A stretch of 45,039 bases of DNA, taken from NCBI GenBank assembly GCA_029561355.1, contig JAKQJD010000241.1:1-45039 (forward strand), written 5' to 3'. This document shows positions 1 through 8,014 of this stretch, piece by piece; position 1 is the stretch's first letter; each line of letters begins with the position of its first letter. The DNA comes from Bacteroidota bacterium (GTDB taxonomy: Bacteria > Bacteroidota > Bacteroidia > Chitinophagales > Saprospiraceae). The notes beneath the pieces were generated by a model, which had not been told where the DNA came from, ran no database searches, and saw nothing but the letters and a program-made list of their open reading frames with translations. The position numbers and the translations under genes are program-made.

Positions 1-1649
1 GCGTTGTCGGTTTGTCCGGTCGGGAAACGATACGGGTTGGGATCGAACGCCGCCTGGTATTCCCGCACCAGGTTTTTGTACTCCTTGTCAAAGGCCTCTA
101 CCCGGAAAGTACGGTCGTTTTTGGAGAGTTGGTAGTTCAGAATGAAATGATTGGCCAGTTCGAAACCGAGGTCGCGGTTCGTATACAGGTAATTTTTTTC
201 TGGCGTCTGGTAAAACTGTCCCGTGGCGAATGATACCTGGCTGTACTGGCTGGTTTTGTATGCCAGCGAAAAACGTGGCGACGCGTTGTATTTATCCAGA
301 ATGCTGGTGTATTCGCCGCGCACGCCCAGGCGTACGGCCAGTTTGGTAGTGGCATAAAATTCCGCTTCTGCAAATGCGGCGGAGTAATTTTCCTGCAGGC
401 GCGCTTCATAAACGCCGAACAGGTTGGTATTCAGGATGTTGTGGTATTCCACACCTGCCAGCACCGAGTTTTCCTGGTTTTTCCCCCAGAGGCGCTTCAG
501 CACGGTACGGAGTTGGGAGCGTTCGTCTTTCCGGTCGCCCGGCGTTTCTCCAATTTTGATCTTGTCGATGTTATTACTGTAGGAAAATCCCGATTGCCAG
601 ATCCATTTACCTTCATCAAAAAACACTTTATAGGTGTTGTTGGTGAAAAAATTACGGTTGCGCAGCGAGAACAGGTAAATCTTGCCGCCGTCGTCGTAAT
701 TCGGCAGTCCGAGCGCATTGTCGCTGTCTGCGTAGGTGGCGTACATTTTCAAAACCGAATTTTTGGAGAGATTCTGATTGAACGTCAGCGAACTGCCAAA
801 TCCCTGTGGTGGCTTCACAAAATCGATGTTCGTCTTAATCAGTTTCAGAAAAGGCGTCAGGTTGGAGTAGTACAACTGCCCGGAAACGATGCCCTTGTGC
901 GTATAACCCACGCCCACGCCTGCCAGATGCGCTACAATGTTTGTGCTGCTTTGGTCCGACACCTTGTCCTGCGTATCCAGCAACAACACCGACGACAACG
1001 CCTGACCGTACTGTGCCGAATATCCGCCCGTACTGAATGCCATTCCCTTGAACATAAACGGTGTAAAACGCCCGCGTTGCGGTACATCGGGCGTGCTGCT
1101 GAAATAGGGATTCTGCACGATCATGCCGTCGATAACGGTTTTTGTTTCGTAGGCAGCACCGCCGCGCACAAACAACCCTTCCTGTTCCCCGACCCTGTTG
1201 GCGCCGGGCAGCAACTGCATCACCGCTGTAATATCCGCTCCGCCGCTGGCCGTCGTTACAATATCCATGGGACGCAGCATCACCATTCGTTTGCTGTCGG
1301 ATGCCTCAAAAATGCCGGCAGTGATGGTGACCGCGTTGAGTTCGTTGAATGCGTCTTTCAATTTGAAATTGATCTCCATGGTGGAGCCGGAAATCAGAAC
1401 GGGACGCATTTCAGTTTCATAGCCGATATAGGAAGCGGCTACCATCACGGAATCTTTTTTTCGTGTTCGGAAAGAGAAATGCCCGAGCGAATCGGAAGTG
1501 GCGCCATCGTAACTTCCACGAATGGAAATACTTGCGCCCACGAGCACCTCGCCTTTTCTGTCGGTCACCTTACCGGAAACAACGGTTTGTGCACCAACCG
1601 AATAAAGGCACAAAGTGAAAAATGCAAAAGGTAGAAGTAGGAGTTTCAT
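1..1649 (-). CDS. TonB-dependent receptor (N-terminal part, cut by window edge)
   Basis: Outer-membrane receptor for TonB-dependent uptake of a large substrate; the substrate cannot be read from the sequence. The frame is open from an ATG at 1649 to the left edge, giving about 549 residues without the end of the barrel. In order: signal peptide (residues 1-20, ending VGAQ), a carboxypeptidase-regulatory-like beta domain (about 22-105, starting VVSGKVTDRKGE), the plug (about 105-230, with FVRGGAAYETKTVIDGM), and then barrel strands rich in Tyr/Phe and Asn. This order is the common Bacteroidota receptor layout. No SusD-like partner is visible, but it could lie beyond the edge. A perfect TAnnTTTG box sits 26 bp upstream of the start, so the gene is probably transcribed alone. 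The family is certain; the subfamily is open. Confidence 0.9.
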   Translation of the reverse strand, partial: MKLLLLPFAFFTLCLYSVGAQTVVSGKVTDRKGEVLVGASISIRGSYDGATSDSLGHFSFRTRKKDSVMVAASYIGYETEMRPVLISGSTMEINFKLKDAFNELNAVTITAGIFEASDSKRMVMLRPMDIVTTASGGADITAVMQLLPGANRVGEQEGLFVRGGAAYETKTVIDGMIVQNPYFSSTPDVPQRGRFTPFMFKGMAFSTGGYSAQYGQALSSVLLLDTQDKVSDQSSTNIVAHLAGVGVGYTHKGIVSGQLYYSNLTPFLKLIKTNIDFVKPPQGFGSSLTFNQNLSKNSVLKMYATYADSDNALGLPNYDDGGKIYLFSLRNRNFFTNNTYKVFFDEGKWIWQSGFSYSNNIDKIKIGETPGDRKDERSQLRTVLKRLWGKNQENSVLAGVEYHNILNTNLFGVYEARLQENYSAAFAEAEFYATTKLAVRLGVRGEYTSILDKYNASPRFSLAYKTSQYSQVSFATGQFYQTPEKNYLYTNRDLGFELANHFILNYQLSKNDRTFRVEAFDKEYKNLVREYQAAFDPNPYRFPTGQTDN

Positions 1650-1674
1650 GTTGCCTGCAATTGATTTGATGCAG

Positions 1675-1682
1675 CAAACATA
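1675..1682 (-). promoter_or_regulatory. Candidate -7 promoter box for the TonB receptor
   Basis: On the minus strand this reads TATGTTTG, a perfect match to the Bacteroidota -7 consensus TAnnTTTG, 26 bp upstream of the receptor ATG. I found no TTG at 17-23 bp upstream for the -33 element, so this rests on the -7 match and its position only. Confidence 0.4.
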
Positions 1683-1754
1683 GCCCTACAGGCAGCACGC
1701 ACGAAAGGCTTTTCCGATAAACTGCGGGTTTACGGGGATAGAGTAAGGGAAACT

Positions 1755-1904
1755 CAGTGCGAAGTCCGAAAGCAGTGCGAAGTGTGAAAGCAGTGCGAAG
1801 TGCGAAAGCAGTGCGAAGTGCGAAGTCGACAGTGCGAAGTCAGGGAGCTTCGTAAATCAGTGCGCTACCACGACTTCGCACTTCGCACTGTCGACTTCGG
1901 ACTT
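1755..1904. repeat. Tandem 18-bp repeat with inverted arm running into the nifS 3' end
   Basis: Three head-to-tail 18-bp units (cagtgcgaagtNcgaaag, from 1755, 1773 and 1791) are followed by a partial unit. The 20 bp at 1809-1828 reappear inverted at 1871-1890, giving a 20-bp stem around 1829-1870. The core word is agtgcgaa. The right arm lies inside the 3' end of the cysteine desulfurase gene, whose stop is at 1857-1859. Confidence 0.85.
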
Positions 1905-3038
1905 CTTAACCGGGACGATGTTTTTCAGTTTTTCCACCAGAAAATCCACTTCATCGCGGGTATTGTAGTGCGAAAACGAGAAACGAATGCTTTTTCGGGC
2001 CGGATCGGCGTTGATGGCTTCGAGCACGTGACTACCTTTTTCGGAGCCACTGGAGCAGGCGCTGCCGCCCGAGCAACTAATGCCGGCAATATCCAGGCTC
2101 AACAGCAACAGTTCGTTTTTGGGAGAGGGCGGGAAAGCCACACTCAAAACGGTATACAGGCTGGCGCCATCCAAATCACCGTTGAACTGAATATCTTCAA
2201 ACTCCTGCAACAGCCTGTCTTTCAGGTAATTGCGAATATCTTTGATGTGGTTGGTACGCGATTCCATTTCACCGCAGGCCAGTTCCAGGGCTTTGGCCAT
2301 GCCGATAATGCCGTATACGTTTTCTGTACCGCCGCGCATGTTGCGTTCCTGCGCGCCACCGTCGATGAAAGGTTTGATCGGCGTGTCAGGATTGATGTAG
2401 ATAAAACCTACGCCTTTGGGGCCGTGGAATTTATGGGCTGCGCCGGAAAGGAAGTTGACCGGGATTTCCTGTACGTTGATTGGGAAGTGCCCGACCGTTT
2501 GCACGGTGTCGGAGTGAAACAACGCGCCGTATTGGCGGCACAGGCCGGAAACGCGGGCGATGTCGGTCATCGTACCGATTTCATTGTTGGCGTGCATCAG
2601 GGAAACCAGCGTTTTTTTACCACCCTGGTCGGCCAATGCTGTTTCAAGTGCTTCATAATCGATGCGACCGAGAGCATCTACAGGCAGCCACACTACTTCC
2701 ACGCCTTTGGTTTTTTTCACCGTTTCGATGGCATGGGTACCGCAGTGGTGTTCTGTCGGGCTGCTGATAATACGTTGCACGCCCAGGTCGCGTACGGCGC
2801 ATTTAATAGCCATGTTGTTGCTTTCCGTACCGCCGGAAGTAAAGAAAATTTCTCCCGTTCCGGCGCCGATACAGTGCGCCACTGTTTTGCGGGCGCTTTC
2901 AAGCGCAGCGCGTGCCGCACGACCTTCCGCGTGAATGGAAGAAGGGTTTCCATACAAATTACGCAATGCCGGCAGCATTGCGTCTATCACTTCTTCCGAG
3001 ATGGCTGTGGTGGCGGCGTTGTCGAAATAGACTCTCAT
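1857..3038 (-). CDS. Cysteine desulfurase, NifS/IscS class
   Basis: PLP enzyme that takes sulfur from L-cysteine for Fe-S cluster and thio-cofactor synthesis; cytosolic. Length is 393 residues, usual for the class. Visible marks are the N-terminal YFDNAATT, the His/Asn cofactor region, the PLP lysine K203 in AHKFHGPKG, RGGTEN near 235-240, and the catalytic cysteine C328 in SGGSACSSG. The start ATG (3038) overlaps the upstream phosphoglucosamine mutase stop by 4 bp (ATGA), so the two genes are probably co-translated. Oddity: residues 380-393 (SEVDSAKCEVVVAH) are encoded by the arm of the intergenic repeat at 1755-1904. The conserved enzyme ends near EKLKNIV, so the tail is probably an acquired extension. 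Confidence 0.93.
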   Translation of the reverse strand: MRVYFDNAATTAISEEVIDAMLPALRNLYGNPSSIHAEGRAARAALESARKTVAHCIGAGTGEIFFTSGGTESNNMAIKCAVRDLGVQRIISSPTEHHCGTHAIETVKKTKGVEVVWLPVDALGRIDYEALETALADQGGKKTLVSLMHANNEIGTMTDIARVSGLCRQYGALFHSDTVQTVGHFPINVQEIPVNFLSGAAHKFHGPKGVGFIYINPDTPIKPFIDGGAQERNMRGGTENVYGIIGMAKALELACGEMESRTNHIKDIRNYLKDRLLQEFEDIQFNGDLDGASLYTVLSVAFPPSPKNELLLLSLDIAGISCSGGSACSSGSEKGSHVLEAINADPARKSIRFSFSHYNTRDEVDFLVEKLKNIVPVKKSEVDSAKCEVVVAH

Positions 3039-4411
3039 TTTATCTGGTTAATATCCTGAATGATCTTTTTGGCCAGGTTTTCTGCGACGACGATAGAACT
3101 GCTTTCCGAATAAACACGGATAATCGGTTCGGTGTTCGACGGGCGCAAATGTACCCATCCTTGCTCGAAGTCGATTTTTAATCCGTCTTCCGTATTGATT
3201 TGTTCATTCCGGTACTTTTCGCGCAGCGCGATAAAGATTTTTTCAAGGTCGATGTCGGCCGTACGCGCCAGTTTCGTTTTCGACATCTGGTAATCCGGAT
3301 AGGTTTTCCGGATGGTGGAAATTTGTTTGCCTGCGTAGGATAAATGCGTCAGGAATAAAGCAATACCCACGAGCGCATCCCTACCGTAATGCAGTTCCGG
3401 CAGAATCACTCCGCCGTTTCCTTCTCCGCCGATCACGGCGTTTACAGCTTTCATTTTTTCCACTACGTTCACTTCACCTACGGCTGCGGCATGGTAGGTT
3501 CCACCGTATTTCACTGTTACATCGCGCAGGGCACGTGTACTGCTGAGGTTACTCACCGTATTGCCCGGTTTTTTCGACAACACGTAGTCGGCAACGGCAA
3601 CGAGGGTGTATTCTTCGCCGAACAATTCGCCGTCCTCGCACATAAACACCAAACGGTCTACGTCCGGGTCCACAGCGATACCCAGTTGCGCTTTTTGCTG
3701 CCGCACTTCGGTCGACAACTGGCTCAAATGTTCTTTGAGCGGTTCGGGGTTGTGTGCGAACTGGCCATTCACTTCACCATTGATCAGGATAACCTGGCAT
3801 CCCAGCGCCTCCAGCAACGGCGGCACGCTCAGTGCGCCGGTGGAATTGATGGCATCTACCACAATCCGGAAATTTTTGGCGCGAACGGATTCCACGTCCA
3901 CCATGGAAAGGCCCAGAATAAGGTCGATATGTTTCTGAATGTAGGAATTATCCTGTGAGTAGGTACCCAGTTTATCTACCGTGGCGTACTCCACCGTGCC
4001 TGCGGACGACAGTTCGAGCACTTCTGCGCCGTCGGCTGCGCTGATAAATTCACCTTTATGATTCAGGAGTTTCAGGGCATTCCAGTCTTTCGGGTTGTGG
4101 CTGGCGGTCAAAATGATGCCTCCTCCGGCATTTTCAAGCGGTACGGCTATTTCGACGGTAGGTGTAGTGCTCAGGCCCAGGTCTACAACTGAAATACCCA
4201 TTGCCTGGAGCGTATTCACCACCAGTGCGCTGGCGATCTGACCGGAAATCCTTCCGTCGCGACCGACCACTACTTTTTTAATACCCGTTTTGTTAATGAT
4301 CCATTGCCCGAAGGCAGCCGTACTGGATACGATGTCTTCCGGGGTGAGGTTTTCGCCTGGACGTCCCCCAATGGTTCCGCGAAAACCGGAAATAGATTTA
4401 ATAAGCGGCAA
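3035..4411 (-). CDS. glmM: Phosphoglucosamine mutase
   Basis: Converts glucosamine-6-phosphate to glucosamine-1-phosphate for UDP-GlcNAc, hence peptidoglycan and LPS precursors. The 458 residues carry all alpha-D-phosphohexomutase marks: phosphoserine S104 in TASHNP, metal-binding DPDVDR (248-253), sugar-binding GEGNGG (329-334), and phosphate-binding RPSNTEP (423-429). The start is a TTG; no ATG lies in frame upstream, and the start MPLIKSISGFRGTIGG aligns with the normal N-terminus of Bacteroidota homologues as I know them. Phosphoglucomutase or phosphomannomutase activity cannot be fully excluded, but the N-terminus favours GlmM. It overlaps the desulfurase start by 4 bp. A perfect TAnnTTTG box lies about 50 bp upstream. 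Confidence 0.88.
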   Translation of the reverse strand: MPLIKSISGFRGTIGGRPGENLTPEDIVSSTAAFGQWIINKTGIKKVVVGRDGRISGQIASALVVNTLQAMGISVVDLGLSTTPTVEIAVPLENAGGGIILTASHNPKDWNALKLLNHKGEFISAADGAEVLELSSAGTVEYATVDKLGTYSQDNSYIQKHIDLILGLSMVDVESVRAKNFRIVVDAINSTGALSVPPLLEALGCQVILINGEVNGQFAHNPEPLKEHLSQLSTEVRQQKAQLGIAVDPDVDRLVFMCEDGELFGEEYTLVAVADYVLSKKPGNTVSNLSSTRALRDVTVKYGGTYHAAAVGEVNVVEKMKAVNAVIGGEGNGGVILPELHYGRDALVGIALFLTHLSYAGKQISTIRKTYPDYQMSKTKLARTADIDLEKIFIALREKYRNEQINTEDGLKIDFEQGWVHLRPSNTEPIIRVYSESSSIVVAENLAKKIIQDINQIK

Positions 4412-4459
4412 GATGAAGGAATTTAAATATCAGAAAATGTTCAATAGGTCCACGTGCCG

Positions 4460-4467
4460 CAAAGGTA
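4460..4467 (-). promoter_or_regulatory. Candidate -7 promoter box for glmM-nifS
   Basis: The minus strand reads TACCTTTG, a perfect TAnnTTTG, 48 bp upstream of the TTG start of glmM and downstream of the alkaline phosphatase stop. A TTG lies only 14 bp further upstream, shorter than the usual 17-23 bp, so the -33 part is unconvincing. Confidence 0.4.
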
Positions 4468-4510
4468 AGCATAAGCTACGGCAACCTGTTGGTCATCTGC
4501 ACGGCATATC

Positions 4511-5698
4511 CTATTCTTGTTTGACGGACAAGCCCAGCGCCTCATAGATTTTGTAATAAATAGCGGTGTTTTCGTAAGTTCCGCTGAATAATTGTTGTTG
4601 CGGGCCATAGGCATAAACCGGAACGTTTGTAGCCGTATGCACGTGGGTGGAAAAAGCGGGCATAAATTGTTTGCGGTTTGCGCTTTTGATCAAAGCCAGT
4701 CCGCCGCACTCGTGGTCGCCTGTTACGATGACCAGCGTTTCTCCATTGGAGGCCGCAAATTCGAGCGCTTTGGCAACGGTTTTATCAAAATCTTTCATTT
4801 CTGCCTTCAGCCAGTTGCGGTCGTTGGCATGACCGGCCCAGTCGATTTGGCTACCTTCTACCATGAGGAAAAAACCTTTCGGCGAACGTTTCTGCAAATA
4901 ATTACAAACCACTTCCGTTGCATCCGGCATGTATTTGCGGCCTCCGGAAGCGGTGGGCGGCTCCCTTTCATGGGTAAATTGAAAAAACGGCGCCGAACCA
5001 TCCAGCGGCAGTCTTCTGAAATTGGTTCCCGACCGCATCACATAACCCCTGTTACGCAAGGAGTCTTTCAAATTTAACTTGTCCGGGCGCTGGTTAAAAA
5101 GCGCTTCCCCGCCGCCGATAAAGCAGTCGAGATTGGTTTGGAGGTAATCCAGCGCGATTTCTTCGGTAAATGCCCTCAATTCCCGGTGTGCGATGAAACT
5201 CGCGGGTGTGGCGTGGGTAGCGGTGCACGCCACCACCATACCGGTGGCAAACCCTATGTGGTCCAGGTCTTCCAGAATGGTGGTGCAGGGCTCGTTATTG
5301 GGCGGCAACACACCGATAGCGCCGTTCGTGGTCTTTTCGCCGCAGGCAAATGCAGTAGCGCCGGCCGCCGAATCGGTGACCAGTTCGTCGAAAGAATAAC
5401 TTTTATGAAAACCGATCACCGGAAATTTTTCGAATATACTATTACCGACACCTTGCCAGTACTCATGAGCCGACACCTGTGCCAGGCCCATGCCGTCGCC
5501 GATCAGCAGAATGATGTATTTAGGGCGATTTGCAAATTTAACTGCTTGTAAATCAACGGTTCCCTTGCGACCGGAAGCGCATCCGAAAATGATTAAAAAA
5601 ACAGGCAGCAGAATTGACAACTTGTGCGTTATGCGTCTTGCCGGCCATTGCCGGCAAAAAATGCGGAACAATCGAGTTTCTCTTGACATAGACCTCAT
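4511..5698 (-). CDS. Alkaline phosphatase family lipoprotein
   Basis: Releases phosphate from phosphomonoesters outside the cytoplasm; probably lipid-anchored. Counting from the ATG at 5698 gives 395 residues with a long basic N-region, a hydrophobic stretch (27-39) and a lipobox cysteine C40 (LIIFGC). Catalytic marks: D68 in GDGMG, nucleophile S110 in TDSAAGATA, THAT at 162-165, E281/D286/H290 in EGSQIDWAGH, DHE at 328-330, and H352/H354. I chose the start at 5698 because it overlaps the stop of the upstream ATPase by one base (TAATG), implying coupled translation; a longer reading to 5731 would intrude on that gene. No intrinsic terminator is evident after its stop. Confidence 0.9.
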   Translation of the reverse strand: MRSMSRETRLFRIFCRQWPARRITHKLSILLPVFLIIFGCASGRKGTVDLQAVKFANRPKYIILLIGDGMGLAQVSAHEYWQGVGNSIFEKFPVIGFHKSYSFDELVTDSAAGATAFACGEKTTNGAIGVLPPNNEPCTTILEDLDHIGFATGMVVACTATHATPASFIAHRELRAFTEEIALDYLQTNLDCFIGGGEALFNQRPDKLNLKDSLRNRGYVMRSGTNFRRLPLDGSAPFFQFTHEREPPTASGGRKYMPDATEVVCNYLQKRSPKGFFLMVEGSQIDWAGHANDRNWLKAEMKDFDKTVAKALEFAASNGETLVIVTGDHECGGLALIKSANRKQFMPAFSTHVHTATNVPVYAYGPQQQLFSGTYENTAIYYKIYEALGLSVKQE

Positions 5699-6351
5699 TA
5701 TATTAAAACGCCGTCGCGCATTTCCAGACATCGATCCGACAAATCAGCGAGTTCTTTGTTGTGTGTGACAATAACGAATGCCTGGCCGTAGTCGTCGCGT
5801 AGTTGGCGGATCAGGCGATGCATATCCTGCGACGCTTCCGAATCGAGGTTTCCGGTCGGTTCGTCGGCAAAGATCAGGTCGGGTTGGTTGATCAGGGCGC
5901 GCGCTACGGCAACGCGTTGTTGTTCGCCACCCGAAAGTTGCGAAGGTTTGTGCGTCATGCGGTCAGAAAGCCCCAGATAACCCAGGAGTTCTTCGGCGCG
6001 CTGCCGAACCTGTTCGTCCGGTTTTTTTTGAATAAAACCGGGTATACAGACGTTTTCCAGTGCAGTGAACTCCGGCAGCAAATGATGAAATTGAAAGACG
6101 AATCCGATGTGGCGGTTACGAAATGCGGCCAATTGTCTGGCATTCAGCGATTTAATAAGTGTGTCGCTGATCATGAGTTGTCCCTCGTCTGCCAGATCGA
6201 GTGTACCCAGGATGTGCAGTAAAGTGCTTTTACCGGCGCCTGACTTGCCTACGATGCTGACAATCTCTCCGCGTTCGACGGCTATGTCGACTCCTTTGAG
6301 TATTTGCAGGGCGCCGTAGGATTTGTGAATGTGTTGGGCTTTTAATACCAT
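5698..6351 (-). CDS. ABC transporter ATPase, LolD/MacB type
   Basis: ATP-binding subunit of a MacB/LolCDE-class transporter, which usually extracts lipoproteins from the inner membrane or drives envelope efflux. It has 217 residues from ATG 6351, the normal LolD length. Marks: Walker [10 protein letters not shown] (35-43), Q-loop Q87, signature LSGGEQQ (139-145), Walker B LIFADEP (159-165) and switch H197. The frame extends upstream to 6504 but that part lacks homology and crosses an inverted repeat, so I start at MVLKAQ. No permease gene is adjacent; the neighbour downstream is an alkaline phosphatase lipoprotein. LolD is plausible because Bacteroidota often carry the ATPase apart from its permease, but the sequence cannot prove it. 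Confidence 0.9.
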   Translation of the reverse strand: MVLKAQHIHKSYGALQILKGVDIAVERGEIVSIVGKSGAGKSTLLHILGTLDLADEGQLMISDTLIKSLNARQLAAFRNRHIGFVFQFHHLLPEFTALENVCIPGFIQKKPDEQVRQRAEELLGYLGLSDRMTHKPSQLSGGEQQRVAVARALINQPDLIFADEPTGNLDSEASQDMHRLIRQLRDDYGQAFVIVTHNKELADLSDRCLEMRDGVLI

Positions 6352-6406
6352 GGGGCAAATGTCCGAAAAAGTTGTTGAGTTGGAGAAATGAAGTGGAAAA
6401 CTCTGA

Positions 6407-6462
6407 GAAACTGTTTTAAAATCCAAGATTTTTCGACTCGGCAGGGATTTTAAAACAGTTTC
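6407..6462. repeat. Unique 18-bp inverted repeat between divergent genes
   Basis: The 18 bp at 6407-6424 (gaaactgttttaaaatcc) return as the exact reverse complement at 6445-6462, around a 20-bp spacer. It sits between the divergent starts of the LolD-like gene (6351) and the glycosyltransferase (6490), so it is not a terminator for either. It could be an operator, a small mobile-element remnant, or another member of the palindrome class in this window. Confidence 0.8.
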
Positions 6463-6489
6463 TGAAAAATCGATCAGTTTGAACCGACT

Positions 6490-7722
6490 ATGAAAATCCT
6501 GCAAATCTGCAATAAATTTCCATACCCGTTAAAAGACGGGGCAGCCATTGCCATCACCTACCTGGCAAAGGCTTTTGACGAACTCGGGCACGAGGTAACG
6601 CTGCTTTCTATGAACACCAGCAAACACTGGTTCGATACGGCGGGTTTACCACCCGATTTCGATCATTACAAGGGCTTACATACGGTTTATATCGACAACA
6701 GGATCCGGCCCTTGCCTGCTCTCAAAAACCTGTTTTCTGCGAGATCCTACCACATCGAACGGTTTGAAGACGCTGCATTTGCCGAAAAACTGCGTGAAAT
6801 ATTACAGGAAACTCCATTTGATATCGTTCAACTCGAATCGGTTTACCTGGCGCCCTATATTTCCGTCATCCGCAAATATTCATCCGCTGCAGTGGTGCTG
6901 CGCGCCCACAATGTCGAATACGAGATATGGGAACGCGTTGCCGCCAATTCGAATCCCCTGAAACGCTGGTACCTGAATAAAATTACTCCCCGCCTGAAAC
7001 AGTACGAGGTAGCACACCTCAACAAATACGATCTGGTAGCAGGTATTACGGAACGGGATATTGCACATTTTCAACGCCTGGGACTTGAAAAGCCTGCCGT
7101 AGTGTGCCCGATCGGCGTGGATAGCCGCGACTATTTTGTAGATGACCGGTGTTTCGACCAGCCATTAAGCCTGTCATTTATCGGTTCGCTCGACTGGATG
7201 CCCAATCAGGACGGACTGAAATGGTTTCTCGACGAGGTTTGGCAGCCGTTGCTGGCGCCGCAGTTTCCGAACCTTACCTTCCACATTGCCGGCCGCACTG
7301 CGCCTGGATGGCTGCGCAATTTGAACGTCGAACGGGTCACCTTTCATGGAGAAGTACCCGACGCTGCCGATTTCATCAATCAGCATGCCGTCATGGTGGT
7401 GCCCTTGTTGTCGGGCGGCGGCATGCGGGCCAAAATTCTGGAAGGAATGGCGGTCGGCAAGGTGGTGCTTTCCACCCGCATCGGGATGGAAGGGATCGAT
7501 GCTCAAGATGGCCGGGAATGTTTGCTGGCAGATACGCCCGAAGATTTTGCGGCGGCGGTGCGCTCGTGCTACGATCGTGGACCGGAACTCCGGCAAATGG
7601 GTCATATGGCCCGAGCTTTTTGTGTAGAAAACTTTGATAATGTGGAGGTTGCAAAAAGGCTGCTGCTCACTTACCGTGGATTGATCAGGAAGAATAAGCC
7701 GGAACACAGTGCTGTTAATTAA
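6490..7722 (+). CDS. Glycosyltransferase, family 4 (GT-B fold)
   Basis: Transfers a sugar from an activated donor to a surface glycan or similar acceptor; cytosolic or membrane-associated. The 410 residues form two Rossmann halves. The N-terminal half opens with MKILQICNKFPYPLKDGAA and contains GHEVTLLS, typical of the glyco-trans-4-like acceptor domain. The C-terminal half has SFIGSLDWMPNQDG, a donor-site GGGMRAKILEGMAVGKVV (about 311-328) and the usual conserved Glu in KILEGMA. A close relative of sugar transferases of the PEP-CTERM/Epr type is possible, judging from the opening motif; the donor and acceptor are not deducible. Transcribed alone: its left neighbour is divergent and its right neighbour convergent across a nested palindrome. 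Confidence 0.87.
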   Translation: MKILQICNKFPYPLKDGAAIAITYLAKAFDELGHEVTLLSMNTSKHWFDTAGLPPDFDHYKGLHTVYIDNRIRPLPALKNLFSARSYHIERFEDAAFAEKLREILQETPFDIVQLESVYLAPYISVIRKYSSAAVVLRAHNVEYEIWERVAANSNPLKRWYLNKITPRLKQYEVAHLNKYDLVAGITERDIAHFQRLGLEKPAVVCPIGVDSRDYFVDDRCFDQPLSLSFIGSLDWMPNQDGLKWFLDEVWQPLLAPQFPNLTFHIAGRTAPGWLRNLNVERVTFHGEVPDAADFINQHAVMVVPLLSGGGMRAKILEGMAVGKVVLSTRIGMEGIDAQDGRECLLADTPEDFAAAVRSCYDRGPELRQMGHMARAFCVENFDNVEVAKRLLLTYRGLIRKNKPEHSAVN

Positions 7723-7759
7723 CGCTTGTTTAACTCGTGTCGCCAGGCTGAAGACACAT

Positions 7760-7987
7760 GAGTCATCCCAATTTTGGAGCGAAAAGACTGCGAAGCAGTG
7801 AAATCTATGTGAACTACAACACCCGTAGAATAATTTTACCACATAGGCACATAGAAAACATAGTTTAGAGTACACTACACTATGTTTTCTATGTGCCTAT
7901 GTGGTTTTAAAAATGTCGCACTCGGAAAAAAGGGCACATGAATTTGACTGCTTCGCAGTCTTTTCGCTCCAAAATTCGGGATGACTC
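7760..7987. repeat. Nested double palindrome between convergent genes
   Basis: Outer arms: 7760-7799 and 7947-7987 are reverse complements over 40 bp with one inserted base. Each contains the small palindrome actgcgaagcagt or its complement. Inner arms: 7838-7863 and 7880-7905 are perfect over 26 bp, built on the word cacatag(g). The structure fills most of the 292 bp between the glycosyltransferase stop and the stop of the OppA-like gene; nothing else is seen in that gap. Confidence 0.9.
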
Positions 7988-8014
7988 TTGTTGCCAGTGA
8001 AACGTGCCACCGTA

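Noticed and set aside
441..1634. Long plus-strand open frame (397 codons)
   Set aside because: It is antisense to the TonB receptor, whose signal peptide, plug and barrel pattern are clear in the other strand; the translation has no family features.
1755..1904. Possible CRISPR array
   Set aside because: Units are contiguous without spacers, and no cas genes are near. The same holds for 9731-9828.
1800..3059. Long plus-strand open frame opposite the cysteine desulfurase
   Set aside because: The minus strand codes a complete enzyme with PLP lysine and catalytic cysteine; the plus frame is a shadow and begins in repeat sequence.
6352..6504. N-terminal extension of the LolD-like ATPase
   Set aside because: It lacks homology, crosses an inverted repeat and overlaps the divergent gene start; the family begins at MVLKAQ.
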